From Wagnerdoeblera sp046292685 (GTDB lineage Bacteria; Pseudomonadota; Alphaproteobacteria; Rhodobacterales; Rhodobacteraceae), in the NCBI RefSeq assembly GCF_046292685.1, contig NZ_JBKBQM010000026.1, positions 1-42,645 on the forward strand: a stretch of 42,645 nucleotides of DNA. Direction: 5' to 3'. The notes below the pieces were generated by a model. That model was given only the letters and a program-made list of their open reading frames with translations, had not been told where the DNA came from and made no database searches. Below are positions 31,559 through 38,175 of this stretch, piece after piece. Position 1 is the first letter of the stretch. Each line of letters starts with the position of its first letter. The translations under genes were made by a program, and so were the position numbers.

Positions 31559-33103
31559 ATGAGCGAGATGGGCGGACGGCGGGCAGCGCGGGGCGGCGGC
31601 GGGGCGGCACGCCGGGCAGAGCGCACGGCGGTCAGCCTGGAGACCGCGCGCTTCATCACCCGCAACATCCCGGATTTCGAGGTGCTGAACGCCGAGGCGC
31701 TGGAGATCATCGAGCACAACGCCGAAACCGTGCTGGAGGAGATCGGCGTCAACTTCGTGGAAAATCCGGCCGCGCTGGACCGCTGGCGTGCCGCCGGCGC
31801 CGATGTGCGCGGCGAACGGGTGCATATTCCCCGCGGGCTGGCGCGCAAGCTGTGCGCCACGGCGCCGCGCAGCTTTACCCAGCATGCCCGCAACCCGGAA
31901 CGCAACGTGGATATCGGCGGGCGCAACCTGGTGCTGGCCCCGGTCTATGGCCCGCCCTTCGTGCGCGATGCGGCCGGCGGGCGGCGCTATGCCACCATGG
32001 CCGATTTCAACAATTTCGTGAAACTGGGCTACATGTCCAGGTGGTTGCACCATTCCGGCGGCACGGTGTGCGAACCCACCGACATTCCGGTGAACAAGCG
32101 CCATCTGGACATGCTGCTGGCCCACATGACGCTCAGCGACAAGCCCTTCATGGGGTCGGTCACCGCCCCCGAACGCGCCGCCGATTCGGTCGAGATGTGC
32201 AAGCTGCTGTTCGGCGCGGATTTCGTCGATTCGCACACGGTGATGACCAGCCTCATCAACATCAACAGCCCGCTCACCTTCGACGGCATCATGATGGGCG
32301 CGCTGGAGGTTTATGCGGCGGCGAATCAGGCGGCGATCATCTCGCCCTTCATCGTGGGTGGCGCGATGGCGCCGGTGACGGTGGCGGGCACGCTGACCCA
32401 GGTGCTGGCCGAGGTGCTGGCCGGCGTGGCCTATTCCCAGCTGGTGCGCCCCGGCGCGCCGGTAATCTTCGGCGCCTTCGTCACCTCGATCGACATGAAC
32501 AGCGGCGCGCCCACCTTCGGCACGCCGGAAGCCAGCCTGATTACCTATGGCGCAGGGCAACTGGCACGGCGGCTGGGGCTACCCTACCGCAGTGCGGGTG
32601 CGTTCTGCGGATCGAAGCTGCCCGATGCGCAGGCGGCTTACGAATCGGCCAACAGCCTGAACATGGGCCTGCTGTCCGGCGTGAACTTCATGCTGCACGC
32701 CTGCGGCTGGCTGGAAGGCGGGCTGGTCGCGTCCTACGAAAAGTTCGTGATGGATGCCGACCAGCTGGGCATCCTGCACGGCTTGGCGCGGGGGGTGGAC
32801 GTTTCGGAAAACGGCCAGGCCATGAGCGCCATCCGCGAGGTGGGCCCCGGCGGGCATTACCTTGGCTGCGACCACACGCGCGCCAATTTCAAGGATGCCT
32901 TCTGGCGCAGCGACCTGCTGGATTACAAGCCCTTCGAGACCTGGGACGAGGAAGGCGCCCGCGATACGCAGGCGTTGGCCACGATCCGGGTGCAGAAGAT
33001 GCTGGGCGATTACCAGCAACCCGCGCTGGACGAAGGCATCCGCGACAGTCTGACCGACTATGTCGCGCGCAAGAAGGCGTCGATGCCCGACGCCTTCCTG
33101 TAA
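31559..33103 (+). CDS. Trimethylamine methyltransferase (MttB) family protein, non-pyrrolysine type
   Basis: A 514-residue TIM-barrel protein of the MttB superfamily. Family features include LEIIEHNAETVLEEIGVNF near the N-terminus and the barrel segments YGPPFV and GGAMAPVTVAGTLTQVLAEVLAG. The frame is open throughout with no internal TAG, so it is not a pyrrolysine enzyme that methylates trimethylamine. Related non-Pyl members (MtgB type) demethylate quaternary amines such as glycine betaine, passing the methyl to a corrinoid protein. The true substrate is unknown. No corrinoid protein or methylcobalamin:THF methyltransferase lies nearby. GGAGG (31547-31551) sets the ATG at 31559; an adjacent GTG is less likely. 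Confidence 0.88.
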   Translation: MSEMGGRRAARGGGGAARRAERTAVSLETARFITRNIPDFEVLNAEALEIIEHNAETVLEEIGVNFVENPAALDRWRAAGADVRGERVHIPRGLARKLCATAPRSFTQHARNPERNVDIGGRNLVLAPVYGPPFVRDAAGGRRYATMADFNNFVKLGYMSRWLHHSGGTVCEPTDIPVNKRHLDMLLAHMTLSDKPFMGSVTAPERAADSVEMCKLLFGADFVDSHTVMTSLININSPLTFDGIMMGALEVYAAANQAAIISPFIVGGAMAPVTVAGTLTQVLAEVLAGVAYSQLVRPGAPVIFGAFVTSIDMNSGAPTFGTPEASLITYGAGQLARRLGLPYRSAGAFCGSKLPDAQAAYESANSLNMGLLSGVNFMLHACGWLEGGLVASYEKFVMDADQLGILHGLARGVDVSENGQAMSAIREVGPGGHYLGCDHTRANFKDAFWRSDLLDYKPFETWDEEGARDTQALATIRVQKMLGDYQQPALDEGIRDSLTDYVARKKASMPDAFL

Positions 33104-33109
33104 GCCGCT

Positions 33110-33391
33110 TCAGGCCGGGGTGCGCGCGGCCAGCCGCGCCTCGGCCATCAGGGCAATCAGCAATTCGACATGGCGGGCGATGCTGTAGGCGGCATCGCCC
33201 GTTTGCCGTGTCTGTTCGGCGCGCGCCTCGGCATCGAGCAAGGCGGGCAGCGCCCGTTCCGGAGCCGGGGTCGCCCCCAGCAGGCGCTTGAGATCGCGGT
33301 CGCGCCGATACTCGGCAAGCCCGGCACGGGCCGCGCGGATCATCAGGCGCGGGCGGCGCAGCGAGGCGAAAAGGCTGAGCGGTTCGGTCAT
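33110..33391 (-). CDS. DUF6477 family protein
   Basis: A 93-residue helical, Arg/Ala-rich protein with the family motif RPRLMIRAARAGLAEYRRDRDLKRLLG near the N-terminus. The start at 33391 has AAGGAGA upstream. It is divergent from the HTH/DUF6456 gene across a 228-bp control region. I recall that in Rhodobacter capsulatus a small gene of this kind (rcc01866) lies next to gafA (rcc01865) and is needed for gene transfer agent production. The correspondence is from memory and not tested. Its 3' end is 6 bp from the MttB-family stop, in convergent orientation. Confidence 0.78.
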   Translation of the reverse strand: MTEPLSLFASLRRPRLMIRAARAGLAEYRRDRDLKRLLGATPAPERALPALLDAEARAEQTRQTGDAAYSIARHVELLIALMAEARLAARTPA

Positions 33392-33521
33392 GGCAGTCTC
33401 CTTCCGATGTCGGAGAACCATAAGCGCGAACAACCTGGCGTTGCGTTTTTTGCCGTTCGGGCGCGCGCTGTGTTCGGTATTGTTTAGGTTTTGGAAACAA
33501 ATATCGCGTTATCAGCCGATC

Positions 33522-33537
33522 TTAACCTGTGCGTAAC
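33522..33537 (+). promoter_or_regulatory. Near-consensus CtrA binding site
   Basis: TTAACCTGTGCGTAAC contains TTAA, exactly seven bases, then GTAAC. The alphaproteobacterial CtrA full site is TTAA-N7-TTAAC, so one base differs. It lies in the 228-bp gap between the DUF6477 gene and the GafA-like gene, ending 82 bp before the latter's ATG. The surrounding 33440-33540 is AT-richer than the genome context. CtrA is known to control gene transfer agent activation in Rhodobacter. Confidence 0.55.
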
Positions 33538-33619
33538 CAATTCAACTCAGGGTTGCCGCAGGCTGGGGGTCAGGTTGCTGCCGTTGCCCGCTTGGGGCTG
33601 TCGAGGACTGGAACGGAAG

Positions 33620-34735
33620 ATGATGGGGAACGTGACGTCGGATGTGCGGGTGCCGGGCTGGCTGCCGGACGTGGTGCGACACTATCTCGATCATGCCCGC
33701 GACGGGCTGAGCCTGCGCGAAATCGCGCGGCGCGAGGGCCTGAGCGCCTCGACGGTGCTGCGCCAGGTGCGGCGTATCGAGAACCGGCGCGACGATCCCT
33801 TGCTGGACGAGGCGCTGGAAACCCTTGTGCGGGCCGCCGAGGCCCGCACCCTTGCCCAACCAGAGGAAGCCCCGCCGATGACCGCCCCGTTGCGTTCCCA
33901 AGCCTTGCTGACCGATGCCGCCACCCTGGCCCGCGAAGGCCGCCGCATCCTGCGCCGTCTGGCCGAACCGGGCGCGGTGCTGGCGATTGCCCCCGACATG
34001 GAAAAGGCCGCGGTGCTGCGCGAATTTCCCGACGGGCGGTCGGCGCGCACCGCGGTGGTCGATCGCGCAGTGGCGCAGGCCTTCGTGCTGAAGGACTGGA
34101 TCGCCTGCCGCCGGCCGGGGCGCATTTCCACCTACGAGGTGACGGCCGTGGGCCGCGCCGCGCTGAAGCGGATGCTGGAGGAGGATGCCGCCCAGGCGCA
34201 GGGGCTGGCCGAGGCGCCGCAGGTTTTCGCCGGGCAGCACCGCGTCTGGGGCGAACGCGCCGTGGCCGAGGAGGACGGCCCGCGTCGCGTGCGCTGCAAC
34301 ATGGCCGAAAGCCCGGTGGTGCTGCTGGGCCGGCGCCGCGACAAGGACGGCCAGCCGTTCCTGACCCCCGAGCAGGTGGCCGCCGGCGAGCGGCTGCGCG
34401 AGGATTTCGAGCTGGCGCAGATGGGCCCGCGGGTGGCGCAGAACTGGGACAGGTTCCTGACCGGGGGGGCGCGCGGCGACTTTGCCGGCGGGCGCGGGCC
34501 GGCCGAGGGCCCGCGCGACGCGCGCGACCGGGTGGCCGCGGCCTTGCGCGACCTTGGCCCCGGTCTGGGCGACATGGTGCTGCGCTGCTGCTGCCACCTC
34601 GAGGGGCTGGAGGCGGCGGAAAAGCGGCTGGGCTGGTCGGCGCGGTCGGGCAAGATCGTGCTGCGCATCGCGCTGGACCGGCTGCGGCGGCATTACCTGG
34701 AAACCTATGGCGGCTCGTCGCCGCTGATCGGCTGA
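33620..34735 (+). CDS. gafA: HTH/DUF6456 protein, GafA-like (gene transfer agent activator candidate)
   Basis: A 371-residue DNA-binding protein. A helix-turn-helix of the Hin/GcrA-like type lies at about residues 30-53 (LSLREIARREGLSASTVLRQVRRIE). A variable region follows, then the DUF6456 domain (about 225-355) containing RDRVAAALRDLGPGLGDMVLRCCC and a C-terminal helical end reminiscent of a sigma-like or DnaA-like DNA-binding region. This architecture is that of GafA, which in R. capsulatus directly activates the gene transfer agent cluster under CtrA control. The orthology is inferred from architecture, the DUF6477 neighbour and the CtrA-like site. ATGs at 33620 and 33623 are adjacent; GGAACGGAAG precedes them. 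No GTA structural genes lie in this window. Confidence 0.75.
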   Translation: MMGNVTSDVRVPGWLPDVVRHYLDHARDGLSLREIARREGLSASTVLRQVRRIENRRDDPLLDEALETLVRAAEARTLAQPEEAPPMTAPLRSQALLTDAATLAREGRRILRRLAEPGAVLAIAPDMEKAAVLREFPDGRSARTAVVDRAVAQAFVLKDWIACRRPGRISTYEVTAVGRAALKRMLEEDAAQAQGLAEAPQVFAGQHRVWGERAVAEEDGPRRVRCNMAESPVVLLGRRRDKDGQPFLTPEQVAAGERLREDFELAQMGPRVAQNWDRFLTGGARGDFAGGRGPAEGPRDARDRVAAALRDLGPGLGDMVLRCCCHLEGLEAAEKRLGWSARSGKIVLRIALDRLRRHYLETYGGSSPLIG

Positions 34736-34818
34736 TCGGTCGGGCAAGGGGCGGCAGGGGGCGGCGGCGGGGCCCCCATCGAGGGGCCGCCCGCCGCCCG
34801 GGGGGCGCCCCCGACGCG

Positions 34819-34845
34819 CCGGGGCGGGCCGCCTGCCCGCCCCGG
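34819..34845. repeat. Perfect 11-bp GC-only hairpin after the GafA-like gene
   Basis: CCGGGGCGGGC (34819-34829), loop CGCCT and GCCCGCCCCGG (34835-34845) pair fully. It belongs to a 110-bp block (34740-34850) of G/C-rich inverted repeats between the GafA-like and TetR genes, and is followed 10 bp later by the GGGGATATTTG repeat. It may stop or stabilise transcripts from both convergent genes. Confidence 0.55.
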
Positions 34846-34854
34846 ACCCCGCCC

Positions 34855-34878
34855 GGGGATATTTGCTTCAAGGTGAAG
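34855..34878 (+). repeat. GGGGATATTTG-TCAAGGTGAA repeat, copy 1
   Basis: Core GGGGATATTTG-CT-TCAAGGTGAAG, ending 2 bp from the TetR stop codon. It shares the core with copies at 37441-37474 and 38686-38720 (see those). Upstream there is a GC-rich stem-loop block. Confidence 0.75.
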
Positions 34879-34879
34879 C

Positions 34880-35467
34880 TCAGGCGCCGACCGCCTTGCG
34901 CGCCATGTCGGCGTAGATCTCGGCCACATCGGCACGCGAAAGCCGCCCGCCTTCGCGATACCAGGTCGTCACCCCGGTGAGCATGGCGATCAGCGCCAGG
35001 GTGGCCAGCTTGGTATCGGGGATGCGGAACAGGCCGGCGGCCACGCCATCGCGCAGGATGGCTTCGAGCTGCGCCTCGTAGGCGCGGCGTAAGGTTTCGA
35101 TGCGGGCGAAATTGTCCGGGTCGAGGTTGCGCAGTTCCATGTAGGCCACGAACACCGCTTCGGGCCGTTCGAGGTGAAAGCCCACGTGAAAGCGGGCGAA
35201 GCCGGCCAGACGGTCGGCCGGGGTGCCGGCCAGGGGTTCGGCCGCCAGCGCCGCCAGCACCTGTTCCAGGTGTTCGGCCATCAGGTCGGCCAGCAGGGTC
35301 TGCTTGTCGGGGGTGTAGAGGTAAAGCGCCCCCGCCTGCACCCCGACCTCGGCCGCGATCTGGCGCATCGACACGGCGGCATAGCCGTGGCGGGCAAACA
35401 GCCGCAAGGCGGCGGCCCGGATGCGCGGGCCGGTGATGTCGGAATGCGAGCCGGTCTTGCGTGCCAT
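34880..35467 (-). CDS. TetR/AcrR family transcriptional regulator
   Basis: A 195-residue repressor-type protein. The N-terminal HTH (ALRLFARHGYAAVSMRQIAAEVGVQAGALYLYTPDKQTLL) occupies about residues 18-58. The C-terminal all-helical domain (about 80-190) would bind ligand and form the dimer. The ligand is unknown. An imperfect palindrome TGAACGGTCGTTCA lies 14 bp before its start and fits an autoregulatory operator. It is divergent from the small lipoprotein gene, which could share that operator. No transporter or enzyme target is next to it. Confidence 0.92.
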   Translation of the reverse strand: MARKTGSHSDITGPRIRAAALRLFARHGYAAVSMRQIAAEVGVQAGALYLYTPDKQTLLADLMAEHLEQVLAALAAEPLAGTPADRLAGFARFHVGFHLERPEAVFVAYMELRNLDPDNFARIETLRRAYEAQLEAILRDGVAAGLFRIPDTKLATLALIAMLTGVTTWYREGGRLSRADVAEIYADMARKAVGA

Positions 35468-35481
35468 GCCGACATGTTATC

Positions 35482-35495
35482 TGAACGGTCGTTCA
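35482..35495. promoter_or_regulatory. Likely TetR operator
   Basis: TGAACG-GT-CGTTCA is a 6-2-6 inverted repeat, close to the AACG/CGTT-type operators of many TetR regulators. It lies 14-28 bp upstream of the TetR start and about 95 bp before the lipoprotein gene. Confidence 0.6.
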
Positions 35496-35589
35496 TTTCA
35501 ACCCCGGGCGCCCGGTTGGCGGCGGAGCGGCTTGCCCAGCATGGCGGCCCCGGCCTATGCTGCGCGCGACCCGAACCGGAGCCCGCCCG

Positions 35590-35841
35590 ATGCGCCTGCC
35601 TGCCGCCCTTTGCCTTGCCGCCTGCCTGCCGGTGCTGGCGGCCTGCGCCAGCGTGCCCGAGGTGGCGGCGCGGGAAAGTGCGGCCGCCCAGGCGGCGCCC
35701 TGGCCGCAGCTGGCGCCCTTGCCCGAATTGCTGGCCGGGGCGGACGCCCCGAGCCGTGCCAAGCCGGCGGAGGCGGAACTGGCGGCGCGGGCGGCGGATT
35801 TGCGCGCCCGGGCTGCCGCCTTGCGTCAGGCCGGAGGCTGA
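35590..35841 (+). CDS. Small Ala-rich lipoprotein
   Basis: An 83-residue protein with a signal peptide and lipobox LAAC (Cys19), so it is predicted to be lipidated and anchored in an envelope membrane. The mature part is short and helical, rich in Ala, Pro and Arg, ending in a heptad-like ELAARAADLRARAAALRQ segment that could form a coiled coil. I do not recognise a family. The ATG at 35590 was chosen over the in-frame ATG at 35557 because it gives a standard signal peptide. The LexA box of imuB lies 40 bp downstream of its stop. Confidence 0.65.
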   Translation: MRLPAALCLAACLPVLAACASVPEVAARESAAAQAAPWPQLAPLPELLAGADAPSRAKPAEAELAARAADLRARAAALRQAGG

Positions 35842-35880
35842 CGCGCCGCGGCGCGCTGGACTTTTGCCGACAGGTGGCTA

Positions 35881-35895
35881 GAACATAAAGCGAAC
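35881..35895 (+). promoter_or_regulatory. LexA box (GAAC-N7-GAAC) upstream of imuB
   Basis: GAAC-ATAAAGC-GAAC is an exact match to the alphaproteobacterial LexA site GAAC-N7-GAAC (GTTC-N7-GTTC on the other strand). It ends 26 bp before the imuB ATG, where it would block the promoter, so SOS-inducible expression of imuB is predicted. Confidence 0.88.
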
Positions 35896-35921
35896 AAAAG
35901 CCGAGTCGCCAAAAGGGTGTC

Positions 35922-37400
35922 ATGCGTCAGCGCCGCCTGCTTTGCCTGTGGTTTCCGCGCCTTGCCTCGGACCGTGCCTTGCGCGGGCACGGGGCCGAGC
36001 CGGGGCCCTTTGCCATTGTGGCGCGCACCGGCAATGCCGACCGGCTGGCCTGCCTGAACCCCGCGGCCGAGGCGCAGGGCCTGGCGCGGGGCATGACGCT
36101 GGCCGATGCGCGGGCGCTGTGCCCGGCCTTGCGCAGCCAGCCGGCCGCCCCCGAACGCGATGCCGCGCTGCTGGGCGCGCTCCACCGCTGGGCGGGGCGG
36201 TTTTCGCCTCTGGTGGCGCGCGACGGGGCCGACGGGCTGATGCTGGACATCGCCGGGGTTGCGCATCTGTTCGGCGGCGAGGCCGCGCTGGTGGCCGAGG
36301 TCGCCGGCCGGCTGGAGCGCGCCGGGCTTGGCGTGGTGCCCGGGCTGGCCGATACCCGGGGCGCCGCCTGGGCGCTGGCGCATCATGCCGGCGGCGGGCG
36401 GGCGGCACCGGGGGGCACGCTGGCGGCCATCGGCGACCTGCCGCCGGCGGCGCTGCGGCTGGCGCCCGATACGGCGGCGGCGCTGGCGCGGCTGGGGTTG
36501 CGGCGCATCCGCGACCTGGTCGGGATGCCGCGCGCCACGCTGGCGCGCCGCTTCGGCGCCGAGACGACCTTGCGGCTGGATCAGGCGCTGGGGGCTGCAC
36601 CCGAGCCGCTGGCGCCCGAAGCGCCTGCGGTGGCGCCCGCGGTGCGCCTGACGCTGCCCGAACCCATCGGGCTGCTGGCCGATGTGCAGGCGGGGCTGGA
36701 TCGTCTGCTGGCGCGGTTGTTCCAGCGGCTGGAGGCGGCGCATCGCGGCGCCCGGGCCTTGCGGCTGGAACTGGCGCGGGTCGACCGCAGCACCCTGACG
36801 GTGGATCTGCGCCTGGCGCGCCCCTTGCGCGATGCGGCCGCAATCGCCGCGCTTTATGCGCCGCGGCTCGACGGGCTGGATGCCGGTTTCGGGATCGACG
36901 CGATGCGGCTGGTGGCGCTGGACACCGACCCGCTGCCGCCGCGCCAGATTGCCTCCGCCGGGCAGGAGGCGGCCGCCGACCGGCTGGCCGACCTGGTGAC
37001 GCGGCTGGCCAACCGCTTGGGCTTCGAGGCGCTGGAACGGCTGGACCCGGCCGAAAGCCACATTCCCGAACGCGCTGTCAGCGTGGTGTCGGCCGCCTTT
37101 GCCCCGCCGCCGCCGGCGCCCTGGCATGCCCAGCCCGGCCGCCCCGTCACGCTGTTCGCGCCCGAACCGCTGGCCGGGCCGCCCTTGCCCGGGTGCCGCT
37201 TCCGCTGGCGCGGGGTCTGGCTGACGGGGCAGGCCGCGCAGGGGCCCGAACGCATCGCCCCCGAATGGTGGTTCGACGACCCGGCCTGGGCAGCCGGCCC
37301 GCGCGACTACTGGCAGGTGGAAACCGCCGAGGGCCCGCGGCTCTGGGCCTTTCACACCCCGGCGAACGGCGCCTGGGCGGTGCAAGGCGAAGCGGCATGA
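35922..37400 (+). CDS. imuB: ImuB, Y-family DNA polymerase-like mutasome protein
   Basis: A 492-residue DNA polymerase Y-family paralogue. The N-terminus (RRLLCLWFPRLASDR) lacks the Asp residues of active Y-family enzymes and the second catalytic segment reads DGLMLDIAG in place of the SxDE motif, so it is expected to be catalytically inactive. ImuB bridges the beta-clamp and the DnaE2 polymerase in SOS mutagenesis. A clamp-binding motif candidate is RPVTLF (about residues 406-411). The C-terminal PEWWFDDPAWAAGPRDYWQVE block is typical of ImuB. The LexA box upstream fits SOS control. The usual partner gene imuA is not next to it. Confidence 0.9.
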   Translation: MRQRRLLCLWFPRLASDRALRGHGAEPGPFAIVARTGNADRLACLNPAAEAQGLARGMTLADARALCPALRSQPAAPERDAALLGALHRWAGRFSPLVARDGADGLMLDIAGVAHLFGGEAALVAEVAGRLERAGLGVVPGLADTRGAAWALAHHAGGGRAAPGGTLAAIGDLPPAALRLAPDTAAALARLGLRRIRDLVGMPRATLARRFGAETTLRLDQALGAAPEPLAPEAPAVAPAVRLTLPEPIGLLADVQAGLDRLLARLFQRLEAAHRGARALRLELARVDRSTLTVDLRLARPLRDAAAIAALYAPRLDGLDAGFGIDAMRLVALDTDPLPPRQIASAGQEAAADRLADLVTRLANRLGFEALERLDPAESHIPERAVSVVSAAFAPPPPAPWHAQPGRPVTLFAPEPLAGPPLPGCRFRWRGVWLTGQAAQGPERIAPEWWFDDPAWAAGPRDYWQVETAEGPRLWAFHTPANGAWAVQGEAA

Positions 37401-37440
37401 GCACCAGGTCCGCCCCCGGGGCGCCGGTTGCCCCGTCGGA

Positions 37441-37474
37441 TGCCTCCGGCGGGGATATTTGGGTCAAGGTGAAA
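37441..37474 (+). repeat. GGGGATATTTG-TCAAGGTGAA repeat, copy 2 (intergenic)
   Basis: Sequence runs TGCCTCCGGC, then GGGGATATTTG-GG-TCAAGGTGAAA, between the convergent imuB and fasciclin genes. It is identical to copy 3 apart from the two variable bases and the last base over about 34 bp, including the TGCCTCCGGC lead. Sited at gene 3' ends like copy 1. Confidence 0.8.
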
Positions 37475-37507
37475 GGGGCAGGCCCTGCGCCTGCCCCCGG
37501 GCCTGCG

Positions 37508-38068
37508 TCACTTCGGCAGCAGCACGCGGTTCACCACATGGATGACCCCGTTCGACTGGTTCACATCGGCGATGGTCACCTCGGCGGCGTTGCCGGATTC
37601 GTCCACCACATAAAGCCGCTTGCCGCGCAGGGTGACCGACAGCGCATCGCCCGACAGCGTGGAAAGGTGAACGTAACCGTCCCGGGCGCGGCGGGCCTGC
37701 GCCATCAGATCGGCCCCCGACAGCTTGCCGGCCACCACATGCGCGGTCAGCACCTTGGTCAGGGCGGGCTTGTTTTCGGGCTTGAGCAGCGTTTCCACCG
37801 TGCCCGCAGGCAGCGCGGCAAAGGCGGCATTCACCGGGGCGAAGACGGTAAAGGGCCCGGGGCCTTGCAGCGCCTCGACCAGGCCCGCGGCCTGCACCGC
37901 CGCCACCAGCGTGGTGTGGTCGGCAGAGTTCACCGCGTTTTCGACGATGGTGCGGTCGGCGAACATCGGGGCGCCGCCGACCATCGGGTTTTCGGCCAGG
38001 GCAGGCCGGGGGGCGGCGGTCAGCGACAGGGCGGTCAGGGCCATGAGCGCGGCCAGGGTCTTGCGCAT
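37508..38068 (-). CDS. Fasciclin-domain (FAS1) exported protein
   Basis: A 186-residue periplasmic or surface protein. A signal peptide (about residues 1-25, ending PALA) is followed by a single FAS1 domain with the H1 region TLVAAVQAAGLVEALQGPGPFTVFAPVNAAFAALP and the H2 end NGVIHVVNRVLLP. FAS1 domains mediate cell adhesion and also occur as single-domain periplasmic proteins in bacteria. CCAAGGAGATGCAAG sets the ATG at 38068. It is inserted between imuB and dnaE2 in the opposite orientation and is not linked to either by function that I know. Confidence 0.92.
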   Translation of the reverse strand: MRKTLAALMALTALSLTAAPRPALAENPMVGGAPMFADRTIVENAVNSADHTTLVAAVQAAGLVEALQGPGPFTVFAPVNAAFAALPAGTVETLLKPENKPALTKVLTAHVVAGKLSGADLMAQARRARDGYVHLSTLSGDALSVTLRGKRLYVVDESGNAAEVTIADVNQSNGVIHVVNRVLLPK

Positions 38069-38088
38069 CTTGCATCTCCTTGGTGGGC

Positions 38089-38105
38089 GCCGGAACGGTT
38101 CCGGC
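38089..38105. promoter_or_regulatory. 8-1-8 perfect inverted repeat between fasciclin and dnaE2
   Basis: GCCGGAAC-G-GTTCCGGC is a 17-bp perfect dyad in the 107-bp gap between the divergent fasciclin gene and dnaE2. It contains GAAC and GTTC half-sites, but they are one base apart rather than N7 direct repeats, so it is not a canonical LexA box. Another operator or a short stem is possible. Confidence 0.4.
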
Positions 38106-38175
38106 ATGCCCGCAGCTACGGCCCGACGGCGCCCGAGTTTCCGCTCTGCGGCCTGTTCACGCCAAGGTGATCGTC

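Noticed and set aside
31559..33103. Pyrrolysine-containing trimethylamine methyltransferase
   Set aside because: There is no in-frame TAG codon inside the gene and no pyl genes nearby.
35482..35495. LexA box at TGAACGGTCGTTCA
   Set aside because: The half-sites are inverted and four bases apart rather than direct GAAC-N7-GAAC; a TetR operator fits better.
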